From Lachnospiraceae bacterium NK4A179 (GTDB taxonomy: Bacteria > Bacillota > Clostridia > Lachnospirales > Lachnospiraceae), in the NCBI GenBank assembly GCA_000421045.1, contig ATWC01000015.1:1-61166 (forward strand): a stretch of DNA of 61,166 nucleotides, in the 5' to 3' direction. The position numbers and the translations under genes were made by a program. Every line of letters starts with the position of its first letter. The first letter of the stretch is position 1. Below are positions 44,994-56,040 of this stretch, piece after piece. The notes under the pieces were generated by a model that did no database searches, was not told the origin of the DNA, and worked only from the letters and a program-made list of their open reading frames with translations.

Positions 44994-45191
44994 TTAAACA
45001 CTCATGTCAAAGTTTCCGCCAACGGCCGGGTTAACCGACATTTCCATCATTTTTGTCAGCTGACTTCCCTGTGCTTCCTGAAGATCGAGGGTCTTGCTGA
45101 GCATGGCAGTTCCTACGTCGCTGAGAGTTTTTCCGGTTGCATAGTCAACTGAAGCCGAAGCTATGACATTAGTAAGACTTCCTATTCCCAT
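44994..45191 (-). CDS. YjfB-family putative motility protein
   Basis: A 65-residue protein, MGIGSLTNVIASASVDYATG at the start and MMEMSVNPAVGGNFDMSV at the end. This pattern belongs to the small YjfB family, annotated as putative motility proteins in flagellated Firmicutes. The function is not established. The ATG at 45191 has AGGAGGTGGAG just before it. A strong sigma-A type promoter lies 30 bases upstream. Confidence 0.85.
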   Translation of the reverse strand: MGIGSLTNVIASASVDYATGKTLSDVGTAMLSKTLDLQEAQGSQLTKMMEMSVNPAVGGNFDMSV

Positions 45192-45222
45192 ATCTCCACC
45201 TCCTGTATCTGTTGGTAGTTTT

Positions 45223-45251
45223 ATTCTACAACCCGTGCCGGGTGATGTCAA
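45223..45251 (-). promoter_or_regulatory. Promoter of yjfB
   Basis: On the minus strand TTGACA (45251-45246) and TAGAAT (45228-45223) are 17 bases apart. This is a near-consensus housekeeping promoter, not the flagellar sigma type. Confidence 0.75.
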
Positions 45252-45435
45252 TTTTGCGGATGTTTTTTTAGAGGTCCAAAACGCCCTTTTGTGCGTATTT
45301 GTGGAAAGTTTATAAATTGATATACGGAAAGTATGGATTTTTTTGTGTAATTATATTAGAATAAATCGGGTTATATAGCTAAACTATTGAATTATTGATA
45401 AGGTTATTGGCTATTTTGTATAAGGAGAAGGGGTT

Positions 45436-46527
45436 ATGATTTCAAATCAGATTCTACAGAACACAATAGACGGTATTACTTCAATATCACACGTTGGACT
45501 TTGCGTGGCGGATACGGATGGAAGGGCTGTCGTCTCTACCTTTGAGGAACACAGAGACTTTCAGAATGCTGTGAGGGATTTTGCAGAGTCATCCGCAGAT
45601 TCGCAGGAGATAGGCGGGGATCAGTTCTTCAAGATAAGCGACGAGCAGCATACGGAGTATATCCTTATAACTGCGGGAACCGGCGAGACTTCGCATCTTG
45701 TCGGAAAGATGGCGGCTTTCCAGCTGCAGAGCCTTCTTGTTGCTTATAAGGAGAGATTTGATAAGGATAACTTTATCAAAAACCTTCTTCTGGATAACCT
45801 TCTGTTAGTTGATATCTACGGAAGAGCAAAGAAACTGCATCTTCAGATAAATGCAAAGCGCATAGTCTTCATAGCTGAAACAGCATCCGCAAGGGATGTG
45901 GCTGCTGTTGATATGGTCAAAGACTGTCTCGGCCTTACAGGCTCAAAGGATATCGTGACTGCTGTTGATGAAAACAGCGTGATCATAGTCGAGGAACTTG
46001 AGGAAGGTGCCGGCGACAAGGAGATCAGAAAAACAGCGCTTTCCGTTGTTAACTATCTCGAAAAGGAAGGCCTTTCCGATGTGCGCGTGGCATTTGGCAC
46101 CATCGTTGATGAGATCAAGGATGTGAGCCGTTCCTATAAGGAGGCCAAGGTTGCTCTTGATGTGGGACGTATATTCCAGGAAGAGAAAACGGTGATATCA
46201 TATGACGAGCTGGGCATAGGAAGACTTATCTACCAGCTGCCGATGCCGTTGTGCAGGATGTTCATAGAAGAGATATTCGGAGACAGGAATCCGGAGGATT
46301 TTGATGAGGAGACTATCACTACCATCAACAAATTCTTCGAGAACAGCCTGAATGTTTCGGAGACATCCAGACAGCTCTTCATACACAGGAATACGCTTGT
46401 GTACAGGCTTGATAAGCTCCAGAAGAGCACTAATCTTGACCTTAGGGTATTTGAGGATGCAATAACCTTCAAGATCGCCCTTATGGTCGTTAAGTACATG
46501 AAATTTATGGAGGCTAGAGATTTTTGA
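45436..46527 (+). CDS. CdaR/PucR-type transcriptional regulator
   Basis: A 363-residue protein with the layout of sugar-diacid (CdaR) regulators: an N-terminal ligand domain beginning ISNQILQNTIDGITSISHVG, a central GGDEF-like region of low similarity and a C-terminal helix-turn-helix, LNVSETSRQLFIHRNTLVYR. The effector is unknown, and no diacid pathway genes are adjacent. The ribosome site AAGGAGAAGGGG is strong. The downstream ftsE start overlaps its stop, so this regulator leads the ftsEX transcript. Confidence 0.88.
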   Translation: MISNQILQNTIDGITSISHVGLCVADTDGRAVVSTFEEHRDFQNAVRDFAESSADSQEIGGDQFFKISDEQHTEYILITAGTGETSHLVGKMAAFQLQSLLVAYKERFDKDNFIKNLLLDNLLLVDIYGRAKKLHLQINAKRIVFIAETASARDVAAVDMVKDCLGLTGSKDIVTAVDENSVIIVEELEEGAGDKEIRKTALSVVNYLEKEGLSDVRVAFGTIVDEIKDVSRSYKEAKVALDVGRIFQEEKTVISYDELGIGRLIYQLPMPLCRMFIEEIFGDRNPEDFDEETITTINKFFENSLNVSETSRQLFIHRNTLVYRLDKLQKSTNLDLRVFEDAITFKIALMVVKYMKFMEARDF

Positions 46528-47693
46528 AAAACAGGGAACTGATAGAGGATTCCGAAGAACTGCGCGCTGCGGTGGCTGACCTTAAGGAAAAGGCTTCCCG
46601 TGCGGAGGGCGTTTCTCCGGATACGTTATCTCTGGATTCTGCATCGGCTTCGCTTGATACGGCATCTCTGGATATGATACCGGAAGATGTGGAACAGGCT
46701 GCCGAAGACGCTGCATATACTATCGATGAAGAAGATGATATGTATGATAAGCCGGAAGCAGAGCAGGCAGACGGAGATGAGGAAGATCCTCATGACTGGG
46801 AACGAAATATAAAGAAGAGTGAGATCTTTGAAAAGACACTGAGGGAGACACTTCCGGAAGGTGGAGAAGCTTCAGCAATAACAAAGATCAACGAGCGTGA
46901 ACGTGAGCAGAGGAAGGCTGAACTTCAGGAAAGAGAAGATGAGAAGATCAGAAAGAAACTCCCCGGCAAGAAACATAAACGCAACAAGTTCTCGGATGAC
47001 AGCGTAATTACATTTGATCATGTAACCAAATATTATGAGCATAAGACCGCACCCGCTCTTAATGACGTAAGTCTGAGCATTAAGAAGGGTGAGTTTGTAT
47101 TTATAGTGGGAGAGAGCGGTTCAGGTAAATCCACGCTTATCCGTCTTCTCCTCAGAGAGCTTAAGCCTACAGAGGGCGAGATAAGAGTAGGGGAATTCAA
47201 TCTTTCCAAACTCCGCAGGGGCAAGGTTCCCAAGCTGCGCCGCAGCATGGGTGTTGTGTTCCAGGATTTCCGTCTTCTTTCGGACAGGAATGTTTATGAT
47301 AATGTTGCATTTGCACAGCGCATAGTTGAGGCATCTCCCCGTGAGATGAGAAAAAATGTTCCGGAGATACTCGGAAAAGTCGGACTTGCCGGCAAGTACC
47401 GTGCGCGTACAGGTGAGCTTTCAGGAGGTGAGCAGCAGAGAGTTGCTCTTGCGAGAGCTCTCGTAAACCGTCCGGCCATTCTTCTCGCAGACGAGCCTAC
47501 CGGAAATCTCGATCCGAAGAATACTGTCGAGATCATGGAGCTGCTTGAGCAGATCAACAGGGAAGGTACAACCGTAGTGGTCGTTACCCACAATGAAAAA
47601 ACAGTAAATGACATGCACCACAGAGTTATCACCATCAAAAAGGGTGTTGTGGTGAGTGATATAGAAGAAGGTAAATACGCTGATGAAGATTAG
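46524..47693 (+). CDS. ftsE: FtsE cell-division ATPase with acidic N-terminal extension
   Basis: A 389-residue protein. The ABC domain occupies about residues 157-385, starting SVITFDHVTKYYEHKTAPAL, with Walker A GESGSGKS, signature LSGGEQQR and Walker B ILLADEPTGNLD. This is FtsE, the ATPase that drives FtsX to activate septal peptidoglycan hydrolases. The usual FtsE has only about 230 residues. The first 155 residues here are acidic, low in complexity (SLDSASASLDTASLDMIPED) and followed by a basic linker, KKLPGKKHKRNK. No Met start near the ABC domain offers a shorter form. The TTG start overlaps the regulator gene stop and has GGAGG ten bases upstream. Confidence 0.9.
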   Translation: MKNRELIEDSEELRAAVADLKEKASRAEGVSPDTLSLDSASASLDTASLDMIPEDVEQAAEDAAYTIDEEDDMYDKPEAEQADGDEEDPHDWERNIKKSEIFEKTLRETLPEGGEASAITKINEREREQRKAELQEREDEKIRKKLPGKKHKRNKFSDDSVITFDHVTKYYEHKTAPALNDVSLSIKKGEFVFIVGESGSGKSTLIRLLLRELKPTEGEIRVGEFNLSKLRRGKVPKLRRSMGVVFQDFRLLSDRNVYDNVAFAQRIVEASPREMRKNVPEILGKVGLAGKYRARTGELSGGEQQRVALARALVNRPAILLADEPTGNLDPKNTVEIMELLEQINREGTTVVVVTHNEKTVNDMHHRVITIKKGVVVSDIEEGKYADED

Positions 47694-48579
47694 AACATTT
47701 TTTTACTGCATTAGGCAGGGCATAGTCAGCACATTCAAGAATAAATGGTTTACACTGGCATCGATAGCCACCATTGCATCGTGTCTGTTCCTGTTCGGTA
47801 TAGGATTTTCGATAATCTGGAATGTGCAGAGCATGGTAAGGACAGCGGAAGAAGGCGTTTCCGTAACGGTGTTTTTTGATGAAGGGATCTCTGATGAGAG
47901 GATAGCCGAGATAGGTACTCTTATCACGGGACACAGCGCGGTCTCCAAAGCCGTGTTTGTTTCTGCTGATGAAGCCTGGGAAGGTTTCAAGCAGGAATAC
48001 CTGGGTGAGTATTCGGACGGGTTCACTGAGAATCCGCTTGCAGATTCGGAAAACTATGAGATATATCTGAAAGATGTTAAAAGGCAGAATGAACTTGTAC
48101 AGTTTCTTGAAGGAATTGACGGTGTGCGCAGGGTAAACCGTTCTGAGGTGACTGCCAATATGCTCACCGGTTTCAACAGCCTTCTTACTTATGTATCGAT
48201 AGGCATTATCGCGATACTTCTTCTGGTATCGATCTTCCTTATTTCAAATACCGTTACCATCGGTATTTCCGTAAGAAGCGAAGAGATCGCCATAATGAAG
48301 TATATCGGTGCGACTGATTTCTTTGTACGTTCGCCTTTCGTTATAGAAGGTATCATCATAGGTGCTATCGGGGCTCTTATTCCGTCAGGCATCATTTATG
48401 TTCTTTATAACAAGGTGATCGCTTATGCGATGGAGAGATATTCGATGATCTTCTCTGTTGTTCATTTCCTTCCGGTAAATGAAGTGTTCCGTTATCTGTT
48501 CCCCGTTTGTATCGCGGTCGGTGTAGGCATCGGTTTTCTCGGAAGTTTCTTTACGGTCAGAAAGCATCTGAGAGTCTGA
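47683..48579 (+). CDS. ftsX: FtsX cell-division permease
   Basis: A 298-residue membrane protein with one helix near residues 22-44, a long extracellular loop (about 50-165) and three helices in the C-terminal half. The family segment AIMKYIGATDFFVRSPFVIE is clear. FtsX transmits FtsE ATP hydrolysis across the membrane to the hydrolase in the extracellular space. It overlaps ftsE by 11 bases. The next gene encodes a coiled-coil M23 protein, the expected extracellular partner. Confidence 0.95.
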   Translation: MKIRTFFYCIRQGIVSTFKNKWFTLASIATIASCLFLFGIGFSIIWNVQSMVRTAEEGVSVTVFFDEGISDERIAEIGTLITGHSAVSKAVFVSADEAWEGFKQEYLGEYSDGFTENPLADSENYEIYLKDVKRQNELVQFLEGIDGVRRVNRSEVTANMLTGFNSLLTYVSIGIIAILLLVSIFLISNTVTIGISVRSEEIAIMKYIGATDFFVRSPFVIEGIIIGAIGALIPSGIIYVLYNKVIAYAMERYSMIFSVVHFLPVNEVFRYLFPVCIAVGVGIGFLGSFFTVRKHLRV

Positions 48580-48588
48580 GGGGATACT

Positions 48589-49848
48589 GTGAAGATCAAA
48601 AGAAAGAAACCAATTATACTGTTCACATATTTTCTTTGCATCCTCTGCCTTTTTATGGGCGGAGGCTTTTATAGTTATGCAGACAAGAATAAGGATGATG
48701 ACAGTGACGGGAAGAAAAAAAGTGTTGATGAATTAAAATCGAGTATTTCCGAAAAAGAAGGAAAGATAAACAATCTGGAAAAAGAGAAAAAACAGCTAAA
48801 TGCCGGCAAGTCCAATATACAGGCTATAGTAAAGGATCTGCAGAATAAGAAAGCAGCGATGTCGGCATATGTGACTGAACTTGATACTCAGGTTGCGGAC
48901 ATACAGTCAAATATAGACAGATTAAACGGTGAGATAGAAAACAAAGAAGCCGAGATCAAAGTGACCGAGGCCGAACTGGTCGCCGCAGAGGCTGTGGCGG
49001 AAGATCAGTATGAGGCTATGAAGAAACGCATACGCTTCATGTATGAAAGAGGAGATACTCTTTATCTTGAAATGCTCTTAAATGCCGAGTCATTCGGCGA
49101 TATGCTCAACAAGGCCGAATACATTGAAAAGCTGTCTGAATATGACAGAAATATGCTTGATGAGTACAGACTTGTGATAAAGGAAGTGGAGCTTTCAAGA
49201 GATCTGCTGAATGAACAGAAGCAGGTTCTGGATGAAACCAAAGCAGCTGCCGAAGAAGAGCAGGAAAATATCAATACTCTTATTGACGAGAAAAAGAAAC
49301 AGATAGAGGGATTTGATTCCGATATTGCGAATAATGAAGCTGCGATAAAACAATATGATAATGAGATCGCAGCACAGAATTCAGAGATAGCAGCGCTCGA
49401 GGCTGCACTTGCAGCTGAAAGAGAGCAGCTTGACGAGGCTACCCGAATTCACTATAACGGTGGTGCATTTACATTTCCGGCACCCTCATATACAAGGGTA
49501 TCTGACAGCTACGGATGGAGAATGCACCCCACACTTCATGTGGAGAAGTTTCATAACGGCGTGGATCTTGCGGCCCCCGGCGGCTCTCCGATACTTGCAG
49601 CTTATGACGGGAGAGTAGCGGCAGCAGGTTATTCATCAAGTATGGGTAATTATATTATGATCGATCACGGCGATACGCTGTACACGATCTATATGCATGC
49701 ATCTGCGCTGTATGTTTCAAAAGGTGATAAGGTTAAAAAGGGGCAGAAGATAGGTGCGGTAGGAAGTACAGGCCGCTCGACCGGTAATCATCTTCATTTT
49801 GGTGTCAGGAAAAACGGGGAGTATGTTAACCCTATGTCATATCTGTAG
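48589..49848 (+). CDS. EnvC/PcsB-like murein hydrolase with M23 domain
   Basis: A 419-residue secreted protein. Residues 8-28 are a signal peptide. Residues 40-285 are a long coiled coil in two parts (KSSISEKEGKINNLEKEKKQ at the start). Residues 300-419 form an M23 LytM domain with HNGVDLAAPGG and GNHLHFGV, so the zinc and catalytic residues seem intact, unlike the inactive EnvC of E. coli. Coiled-coil M23 proteins encoded next to ftsEX are typically activated by FtsX. The start codon is GTG at 48589, following GAGGGG. The gene is ten bases after ftsX. Confidence 0.92.
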   Translation: MKIKRKKPIILFTYFLCILCLFMGGGFYSYADKNKDDDSDGKKKSVDELKSSISEKEGKINNLEKEKKQLNAGKSNIQAIVKDLQNKKAAMSAYVTELDTQVADIQSNIDRLNGEIENKEAEIKVTEAELVAAEAVAEDQYEAMKKRIRFMYERGDTLYLEMLLNAESFGDMLNKAEYIEKLSEYDRNMLDEYRLVIKEVELSRDLLNEQKQVLDETKAAAEEEQENINTLIDEKKKQIEGFDSDIANNEAAIKQYDNEIAAQNSEIAALEAALAAEREQLDEATRIHYNGGAFTFPAPSYTRVSDSYGWRMHPTLHVEKFHNGVDLAAPGGSPILAAYDGRVAAAGYSSSMGNYIMIDHGDTLYTIYMHASALYVSKGDKVKKGQKIGAVGSTGRSTGNHLHFGVRKNGEYVNPMSYL

Positions 49849-49859
49849 AGGCAGAGATA

Positions 49860-51080
49860 ATGGAAGAAAAAGAAAAAAGAAACAGTGGATTTTGGACCGG
49901 CTTTCTTACGGCGATGATAATTGTCTGCTTTATTGTATGCATATTGCTCTGTATTAAGATATTTGTCAGAGCGGTAGGCGGTAACGGTAATGCGAAGAAT
50001 GACCGCCTGTTGGAAGATGCAGAAGTGAAGCAGAAGGTGAATGAGCTTGAGGACATCATAGACAGGGATTTTATAGATTCTGTAAGTGATGATCAGTTAA
50101 GCGAAGGCATGTACCGCGGCATCATGGAGGCATTGAATGATCCGTATGCCGAGTATTACAACACTGAGGAATGGATAGAGATGCAGAATGATACTGAAGG
50201 TATATATTTCGGTATCGGAGCTTATCTTATGAAGGATATGGATTATCTTTATCCACGTGTTACCGGTATCATTGATAATACTCCCGCACAGGAGGCCGGC
50301 CTCAAGACAGACGATATAATCGTCGAAGTTGAAGGCGAAGAAGTATATGATATGAGTCTTACCGATGTAGTCAACAGGATACGCGGTGAAGAAGGTACGA
50401 AAGTTCATCTCAAGATCATACGCGGAGCTGATACCGCTGACAGGGAAGAGCTTGAATTTGATGTTGAGCGCCGCAAGGTTGAGACTCCAACAGTTACTTC
50501 AGAGATGAAGGATAATAATATAGGCTACATAAGGATCAGTGAGTTTGATACCGTAACGGTCGATCAGTTTGCTGAAGCCTTAGCGGAAGTTAAGGGTAAG
50601 AATGCTACAGGGCTTATAATAGACCTGCGAGACAATCCGGGAGGATCATTAAAGTCTGTTGTTGATATTGCGGGAATGCTCCTTCCTGCCGGAAAAGTGG
50701 TTTATACGGAAGACAAGTACGGCAGACAGGATGTATATGAATGTGACGGAAAGCACGAGATCAACATTCCTATGGCGGTCCTTGTAAACGGCAACAGTGC
50801 CAGTGCATCCGAGATACTTGCCGGTGCGATAAAGGATTACAAGAAGGGCACTCTTATAGGCACGACCACTTTCGGTAAGGGTATCGTTCAGCGTATATTT
50901 GAGCTGAAGGATGATTCTGCCGTAAAGCTTACGGTAAGCCATTACTACACACCCAACGGGAATGATATACACAAGGTCGGCATCGCTCCGGATGTGGAAC
51001 TCGAGTTTGACAGGGAAGCATACGAAAAGGATGAGACAGACAACCAGCTTCAGAAAGCGATAGAGATACTATCGGAATAA
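49860..51080 (+). CDS. S41 family carboxy-terminal processing protease
   Basis: A 406-residue protein with an N-terminal membrane anchor (residues 11-38), a PDZ domain (about 105-190) and a CtpA/CtpB-type S41 protease domain. The nucleophile Ser lies in [18 protein letters not shown] and the Lys in [11 protein letters not shown], with the family's [14 protein letters not shown] before it. These proteases process secreted or membrane proteins at the C-terminus; the adjacent peptidoglycan hydrolase is a likely substrate or partner. The gene follows the hydrolase by 11 bases and precedes uvrB by two bases. Confidence 0.94.
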   Translation: MEEKEKRNSGFWTGFLTAMIIVCFIVCILLCIKIFVRAVGGNGNAKNDRLLEDAEVKQKVNELEDIIDRDFIDSVSDDQLSEGMYRGIMEALNDPYAEYYNTEEWIEMQNDTEGIYFGIGAYLMKDMDYLYPRVTGIIDNTPAQEAGLKTDDIIVEVEGEEVYDMSLTDVVNRIRGEEGTKVHLKIIRGADTADREELEFDVERRKVETPTVTSEMKDNNIGYIRISEFDTVTVDQFAEALAEVKGKNATGLIIDLRDNPGGSLKSVVDIAGMLLPAGKVVYTEDKYGRQDVYECDGKHEINIPMAVLVNGNSASASEILAGAIKDYKKGTLIGTTTFGKGIVQRIFELKDDSAVKLTVSHYYTPNGNDIHKVGIAPDVELEFDREAYEKDETDNQLQKAIEILSE

Positions 51081-51082
51081 AT

Positions 51083-53125
51083 ATGGAATTTAAGCTACAC
51101 TCTGAATATGAACCTACAGGAGACCAGCCCCGCGCAATAGAGGAGCTGGTCGATGGCTTTAAAAAAGGCAATCAGTTTGAAACACTGCTTGGTGTAACAG
51201 GTTCGGGAAAAACGTTCACTATGGCGAACGTCATACAGAAACTGCAGAAACCGACTCTCATCATAGCGCATAACAAAACGCTTGCCGGTCAGCTCTACAG
51301 TGAGTTCAAAGAATTCTTCCCGGAAAACGCAGTTGAATATTTTGTGTCTTACTACGACTATTATCAGCCGGAGGCTTATGTGCCTTCTTCTGATACTTAT
51401 ATCGAAAAAGACTCTGCCATAAATGATGAGATAGATAAGCTCAGACTTTCTGCAACAGCGGCCCTTACCGAGAGAAAGGACGTGATAGTTGTTGCGAGTG
51501 TTTCATGTATCTACGGTCTGGGTTCGCCCTCCGAATACGAGGACATGGTAGTGTCGCTTCGCCCCGGAATGGAAAAAGACAGGGATGAAGTGATGAGGGA
51601 ACTGGTCGGGATCAGATACGAACGCAATGATCTGGATCTGAACAGAGCTTGTTTCCGCGTGCATGGAGATGTACTCGAGATCAATCCGGCAGAAGGCGGA
51701 GACAGGATAATAAGAGTTGAATTCTTCGGAGATGAAATAGACCGCATCACGGAACTTGATGCAGTCACAAGGAAGGCTATCTGCACTCTTGAGCATGTGA
51801 GCATTTTTCCTGCTTCACACTATGTTGTATCTATGGATAAGATGGAGGATGCATGCAGAGCCATAGAGGAAGAAGCAAAAGAGAGAGTAGATTTCTTCAG
51901 AAAAAATGACAAGCTTATAGAAGCCCAGCGTATAGGCGAGCGTACTGCATTTGATGTGGAGATGCTTCGTGAGACCGGAGTATGTTCAGGTATTGAGAAT
52001 TATTCAAGACATCTGAATCACATGAAACCGGGTGAGCCGCCATACTGTCTGTTTGATTTCTTTCCGGATGACTTTCTTATAATCATAGATGAGTCTCATA
52101 TGACCATACCGCAGATCGGCGGTATGTATGCCGGAGACAGATCCAGGAAGCAGACACTTGTGGATTACGGTTTCCGTCTTCCGTCTGCACTTGATAACAG
52201 GCCTTTAAATTTCAGCGAGTTTGAGCAGCGTATAGATCAGATGCTGTTTGTGTCTGCAACACCTGCAAAATATGAAGAAGAACATGAACTGTTAAGAGCC
52301 GAGCAGATAATACGTCCGACAGGACTTCTGGATCCTGAGATAGATGTGCGTCCCGTTGAAGGTCAGATAGATGACCTTTTAGGTGAGATAAGAAAAGAAA
52401 CCGCAAAGAAGAACAAGGTGATGATCACCACGCTCACAAAACGTATGGCAGAGGATCTTTCCGACTATCTGCATGAGACCGGTGTGAGAGTAAAGTATCT
52501 TCATTCGGATGTGGATACGCTTGAACGTGCGCAGATAATCAGGGACTTACGACTTGATGTCTTTGATGTGCTGGTTGGTATCAACCTTCTGCGTGAGGGT
52601 CTTGATATACCGGAGGTTACGCTTGTTGCAATACTGGATGCGGATAAGGAAGGTTTTCTTCGTTCCTCGACTTCGCTTATTCAGACTGTCGGAAGAGCAG
52701 CGCGTAATTCCGAAGGACATGTTATCATGTACGCCGACAGCATAACGGATTCGATGAGGATATGTATAGAAGAGACAAACAGAAGACGCTCGATACAGAT
52801 GAAGTATAATGAGGAGCACCATATCACGCCTACGACGATAAAGAAGGCGGTACGTGATCTGATCGCTGTAAGTAAAGCAATCGAGAGTGTTAAGGTTTCG
52901 CTTGATAAGGATCCCGAATCAATGAGCGATGCCGAACTGGATAAGGTTATCGAAAAAACCGAGAAGCAGATGCGTAAGGCTGCGGCGGACCTTGATTTTG
53001 AAACTGCTGCAGAGCTCAGAGATAAACTTTTAGAGTTAAAGAAGTTTAAAGAGGGGGCAGGCGAGTCCTATAAGGAGAGGTCAAAGAAGAGAACCAGACA
53101 CACCAGAAGTGAGAAACATTCGTAA
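51083..53125 (+). CDS. uvrB: Excinuclease ABC subunit B
   Basis: A 680-residue nucleotide-excision-repair helicase-like protein. Motifs in order: Walker [15 protein letters not shown] near residue 38, the beta-hairpin [20 protein letters not shown], the DExH motif IIIDESHMT, helicase motif [17 protein letters not shown] and the C-terminal UVR motif, [14 protein letters not shown]. It loads onto damage with UvrA, encoded 14 bases downstream. The last 20 residues are basic. It belongs to the long co-directional run from the CdaR-type gene. Confidence 0.97.
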   Translation: MEFKLHSEYEPTGDQPRAIEELVDGFKKGNQFETLLGVTGSGKTFTMANVIQKLQKPTLIIAHNKTLAGQLYSEFKEFFPENAVEYFVSYYDYYQPEAYVPSSDTYIEKDSAINDEIDKLRLSATAALTERKDVIVVASVSCIYGLGSPSEYEDMVVSLRPGMEKDRDEVMRELVGIRYERNDLDLNRACFRVHGDVLEINPAEGGDRIIRVEFFGDEIDRITELDAVTRKAICTLEHVSIFPASHYVVSMDKMEDACRAIEEEAKERVDFFRKNDKLIEAQRIGERTAFDVEMLRETGVCSGIENYSRHLNHMKPGEPPYCLFDFFPDDFLIIIDESHMTIPQIGGMYAGDRSRKQTLVDYGFRLPSALDNRPLNFSEFEQRIDQMLFVSATPAKYEEEHELLRAEQIIRPTGLLDPEIDVRPVEGQIDDLLGEIRKETAKKNKVMITTLTKRMAEDLSDYLHETGVRVKYLHSDVDTLERAQIIRDLRLDVFDVLVGINLLREGLDIPEVTLVAILDADKEGFLRSSTSLIQTVGRAARNSEGHVIMYADSITDSMRICIEETNRRRSIQMKYNEEHHITPTTIKKAVRDLIAVSKAIESVKVSLDKDPESMSDAELDKVIEKTEKQMRKAAADLDFETAAELRDKLLELKKFKEGAGESYKERSKKRTRHTRSEKHS

Positions 53126-53139
53126 TACGGGAGTAAGCT

Positions 53140-56010
53140 ATGCCTGCGAAAAAAAAGATAAGTACGGAAGAAGCAGTAAAAATGCTGCCCAAGTCACAGA
53201 CAATAAGGATAAGGGGAGCGAAGGAACATAATCTTAAGAATGTAGATCTTGTGATACCAAGAGATAAGATGGTGGTTTTTACCGGGCTTTCCGGTTCGGG
53301 AAAATCCTCACTTGCCTTTGATACCATTTATGCTGAAGGACAGAGACGATATATGGAGTCACTGTCGTCATATGCACGCCAGTTCTTAGGCCAGATGGAA
53401 AAGCCTGATGTAGAAAAGATCGAAGGCCTTTCACCTGCTATCAGTATTGATCAGAAATCAACAAATAAGAATCCGCGTTCAACGGTCGGAACAGTTACTG
53501 AGATATATGATTATCTGAGGCTTCTTTATGCACGTGCGGGAATACCGCACTGTCCTAACTGCGGAAAGCCTATCATGAGACAGACCGTCGATCAGATGAC
53601 GGATCAGATAATGGCGCTCCCCGAAGGCAGCAAGATACAGGTGCTCGCTCCTGTTGTGCGCGGCAAGAAGGGCCGTCATGAAAAAGTTATAGAGCAGATG
53701 AAAAAATCCGGATACGTACGTGCGCTGGTTGACGGAAATATGTACGAACTGGATGAGGAAATAAAACTTGATAAGAACATAAAGCACAACATTGAAGTGG
53801 TTGTGGACAGGCTTATAGTTAAGCCCGGCATAGAAAAACGTCTTGCTGATTCGATAGAGAATGTTCTCCGCATTGCGGAGGGCCTGCTTATGATAGATGT
53901 GCAGGGCGGAGAGAGAATGAACTTCTCTCAGTCTTTTTCATGCCCTGACTGCGGTGTCAGCATAGATGAGATAGAACCGAGAACATTCTCTTTCAACAAT
54001 CCCTTCGGTGCATGTCCAAACTGTGCAGGCCTTGGCATCAAGATGGAGTTCACGGAAGACTCCATAATACCGGACAAGTCACTTTCGATCAACGAAGGCT
54101 GCATTCAGGTGATAGGATGGCAGTCTGCAATGAATGAAGGCAGCTTCGCAAATGCACTGCTGCAGGCTCTTGTGAAGAAGTTTAAGTTTTCACTTGATAC
54201 TCCGTGGTGCGATCTGCCTGAAAAGATACGTAAGATGCTTGTGTACGGAACTGATGTGGAAGTTGATGTTCATTATACCGGACAGCGTGGAAGCGGTGTA
54301 TATCCTACAGTGTTTGAGGGGCTTATCAAAAATTCCGAACGCCGTTACAGAGAGACTTATTCCGACTCGGCAAAGGCTGAGTATGAAAAATACATGTCCA
54401 TAGAACCCTGCAGTGTATGTCACGGACAGCGTCTTAAACCGGAAGCACTTGCAGTAACAGTTGCCGATAAAAATATTTATGAGATGACTTCCATGTCTAT
54501 AGGATGTCTTAAAGATTTCCTGGATACCATGGAGCTTACAGCACAGCAGCATCTTATCGGGGATCGTGTCATACGCGAGATCAAATCAAGAGTAGGCTTT
54601 CTTGATGAAGTAGGACTTGATTATCTTACACTTTCAAGAGCGACCGCATCGCTTTCCGGCGGTGAGGCACAGCGTATAAGGCTGGCAACACAGATAGGAT
54701 CGGGACTTGTGGGTGTATGTTACATCCTTGATGAACCGAGTATAGGTCTTCATCAGAGAGATAACGAAAAACTGTTAGGCGCATTAAAGGGACTCAGGGA
54801 TCTTGGAAATACCCTTATTGTGGTAGAGCATGATGAAGATACGATGCGAGCAGCGGATTATATAGTTGATGTGGGACCGGGAGCGGGATCACATGGCGGC
54901 GAGATAGTTGCGGCCGGAACCGTTGATGATATCATTTCGGCAAAGGCTTCCATCACCGGACAGTATCTCTCCGGAAAGAAAAAAATAGACGTACCGCTTG
55001 TCAGAAGAGAAGCCTCCGGTCATATAACCATAAAAGGTGCAGCGGAAAACAATCTCAAAAACATAGATGTTGATATTCCACTCGGAGTGTTTACCTGTGT
55101 TACGGGCGTGTCGGGTTCCGGAAAGAGTTCACTCATAAATGAGATCCTTTACAAGTCTCTTGCCAGATCTTTAAACAGGGCCTATACGAATCCGGGAAAA
55201 CACAAAAAGATAGAAGGCCTTGAAAAACTTGATAAGGTTATCGCCATCGATCAGACACCTATCGGAAGAACGCCGCGTTCCAATCCTGCAACCTACACGG
55301 GCGTCTTTGATATGATACGTGATCTGTTTGCATCAACGCAGGATGCAAAGACCAGAGGCTATAAGAAAGGTCGTTTTTCATTCAATGTAAAGGGAGGGCG
55401 ATGTGAAGCCTGCAGCGGTGACGGTATAGTAAAGATAGAGATGCATTTCCTTCCGGATGTGTATGTTCCCTGTGAAGTGTGCGGGGGCAAACGTTATAAC
55501 AGGGATACCCTTGATGTTTTATATAAAGGGAAAAACATTTTTGAAGTGCTTGATATGACTGTGGAGGAAGCGCTGGAATTCTTCAGTGCGGTACCATCCA
55601 TCAAAAACAAGATACAGACACTTTTTGATGTGGGCCTGTCATATGTAAAACTGGGACAGCCCTCCACCGAGCTTTCCGGAGGCGAAGCGCAGCGCGTAAA
55701 GCTTGCGACAGAGCTTTCAAAGAGGGCTACGGGAAAGACGATCTATATCCTTGATGAGCCTACTACGGGTCTCCATTTTGAGGATGTGAGAAAACTTATT
55801 GAAATACTTCAGAAACTGACTGACGGAGGAAATACGGTCCTTGTCATAGAACATAATCTCGATGTGATAAAGACAGCTGACTATATCATCGATATGGGAC
55901 CTGAAGGCGGCGACGGCGGTGGTACGGTTATAGCCAAAGGCACTCCGGAAGAGGTGGCAGCAATTCCGCGGTCTTACACGGGACAATTTTTAAAGAAAAT
56001 GCTCAAATGA
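53140..56010 (+). CDS. uvrA: Excinuclease ABC subunit A
   Basis: A 956-residue damage-recognition ATPase. Two ABC modules are visible with Walker A loops GLSGSGKSS and GVSGSGKSS, and signature segments [14 protein letters not shown] and [14 protein letters not shown]. Zinc-finger cysteines appear as [37 protein letters not shown] and CEVCGGKRY. The length is normal for the family (about 940). It is encoded after uvrB, an order common in Firmicutes. Confidence 0.97.
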   Translation: MPAKKKISTEEAVKMLPKSQTIRIRGAKEHNLKNVDLVIPRDKMVVFTGLSGSGKSSLAFDTIYAEGQRRYMESLSSYARQFLGQMEKPDVEKIEGLSPAISIDQKSTNKNPRSTVGTVTEIYDYLRLLYARAGIPHCPNCGKPIMRQTVDQMTDQIMALPEGSKIQVLAPVVRGKKGRHEKVIEQMKKSGYVRALVDGNMYELDEEIKLDKNIKHNIEVVVDRLIVKPGIEKRLADSIENVLRIAEGLLMIDVQGGERMNFSQSFSCPDCGVSIDEIEPRTFSFNNPFGACPNCAGLGIKMEFTEDSIIPDKSLSINEGCIQVIGWQSAMNEGSFANALLQALVKKFKFSLDTPWCDLPEKIRKMLVYGTDVEVDVHYTGQRGSGVYPTVFEGLIKNSERRYRETYSDSAKAEYEKYMSIEPCSVCHGQRLKPEALAVTVADKNIYEMTSMSIGCLKDFLDTMELTAQQHLIGDRVIREIKSRVGFLDEVGLDYLTLSRATASLSGGEAQRIRLATQIGSGLVGVCYILDEPSIGLHQRDNEKLLGALKGLRDLGNTLIVVEHDEDTMRAADYIVDVGPGAGSHGGEIVAAGTVDDIISAKASITGQYLSGKKKIDVPLVRREASGHITIKGAAENNLKNIDVDIPLGVFTCVTGVSGSGKSSLINEILYKSLARSLNRAYTNPGKHKKIEGLEKLDKVIAIDQTPIGRTPRSNPATYTGVFDMIRDLFASTQDAKTRGYKKGRFSFNVKGGRCEACSGDGIVKIEMHFLPDVYVPCEVCGGKRYNRDTLDVLYKGKNIFEVLDMTVEEALEFFSAVPSIKNKIQTLFDVGLSYVKLGQPSTELSGGEAQRVKLATELSKRATGKTIYILDEPTTGLHFEDVRKLIEILQKLTDGGNTVLVIEHNLDVIKTADYIIDMGPEGGDGGGTVIAKGTPEEVAAIPRSYTGQFLKKMLK

Positions 56011-56040
56011 TCATAGAGTTATGAGGGAGGAAAAGAAAAT

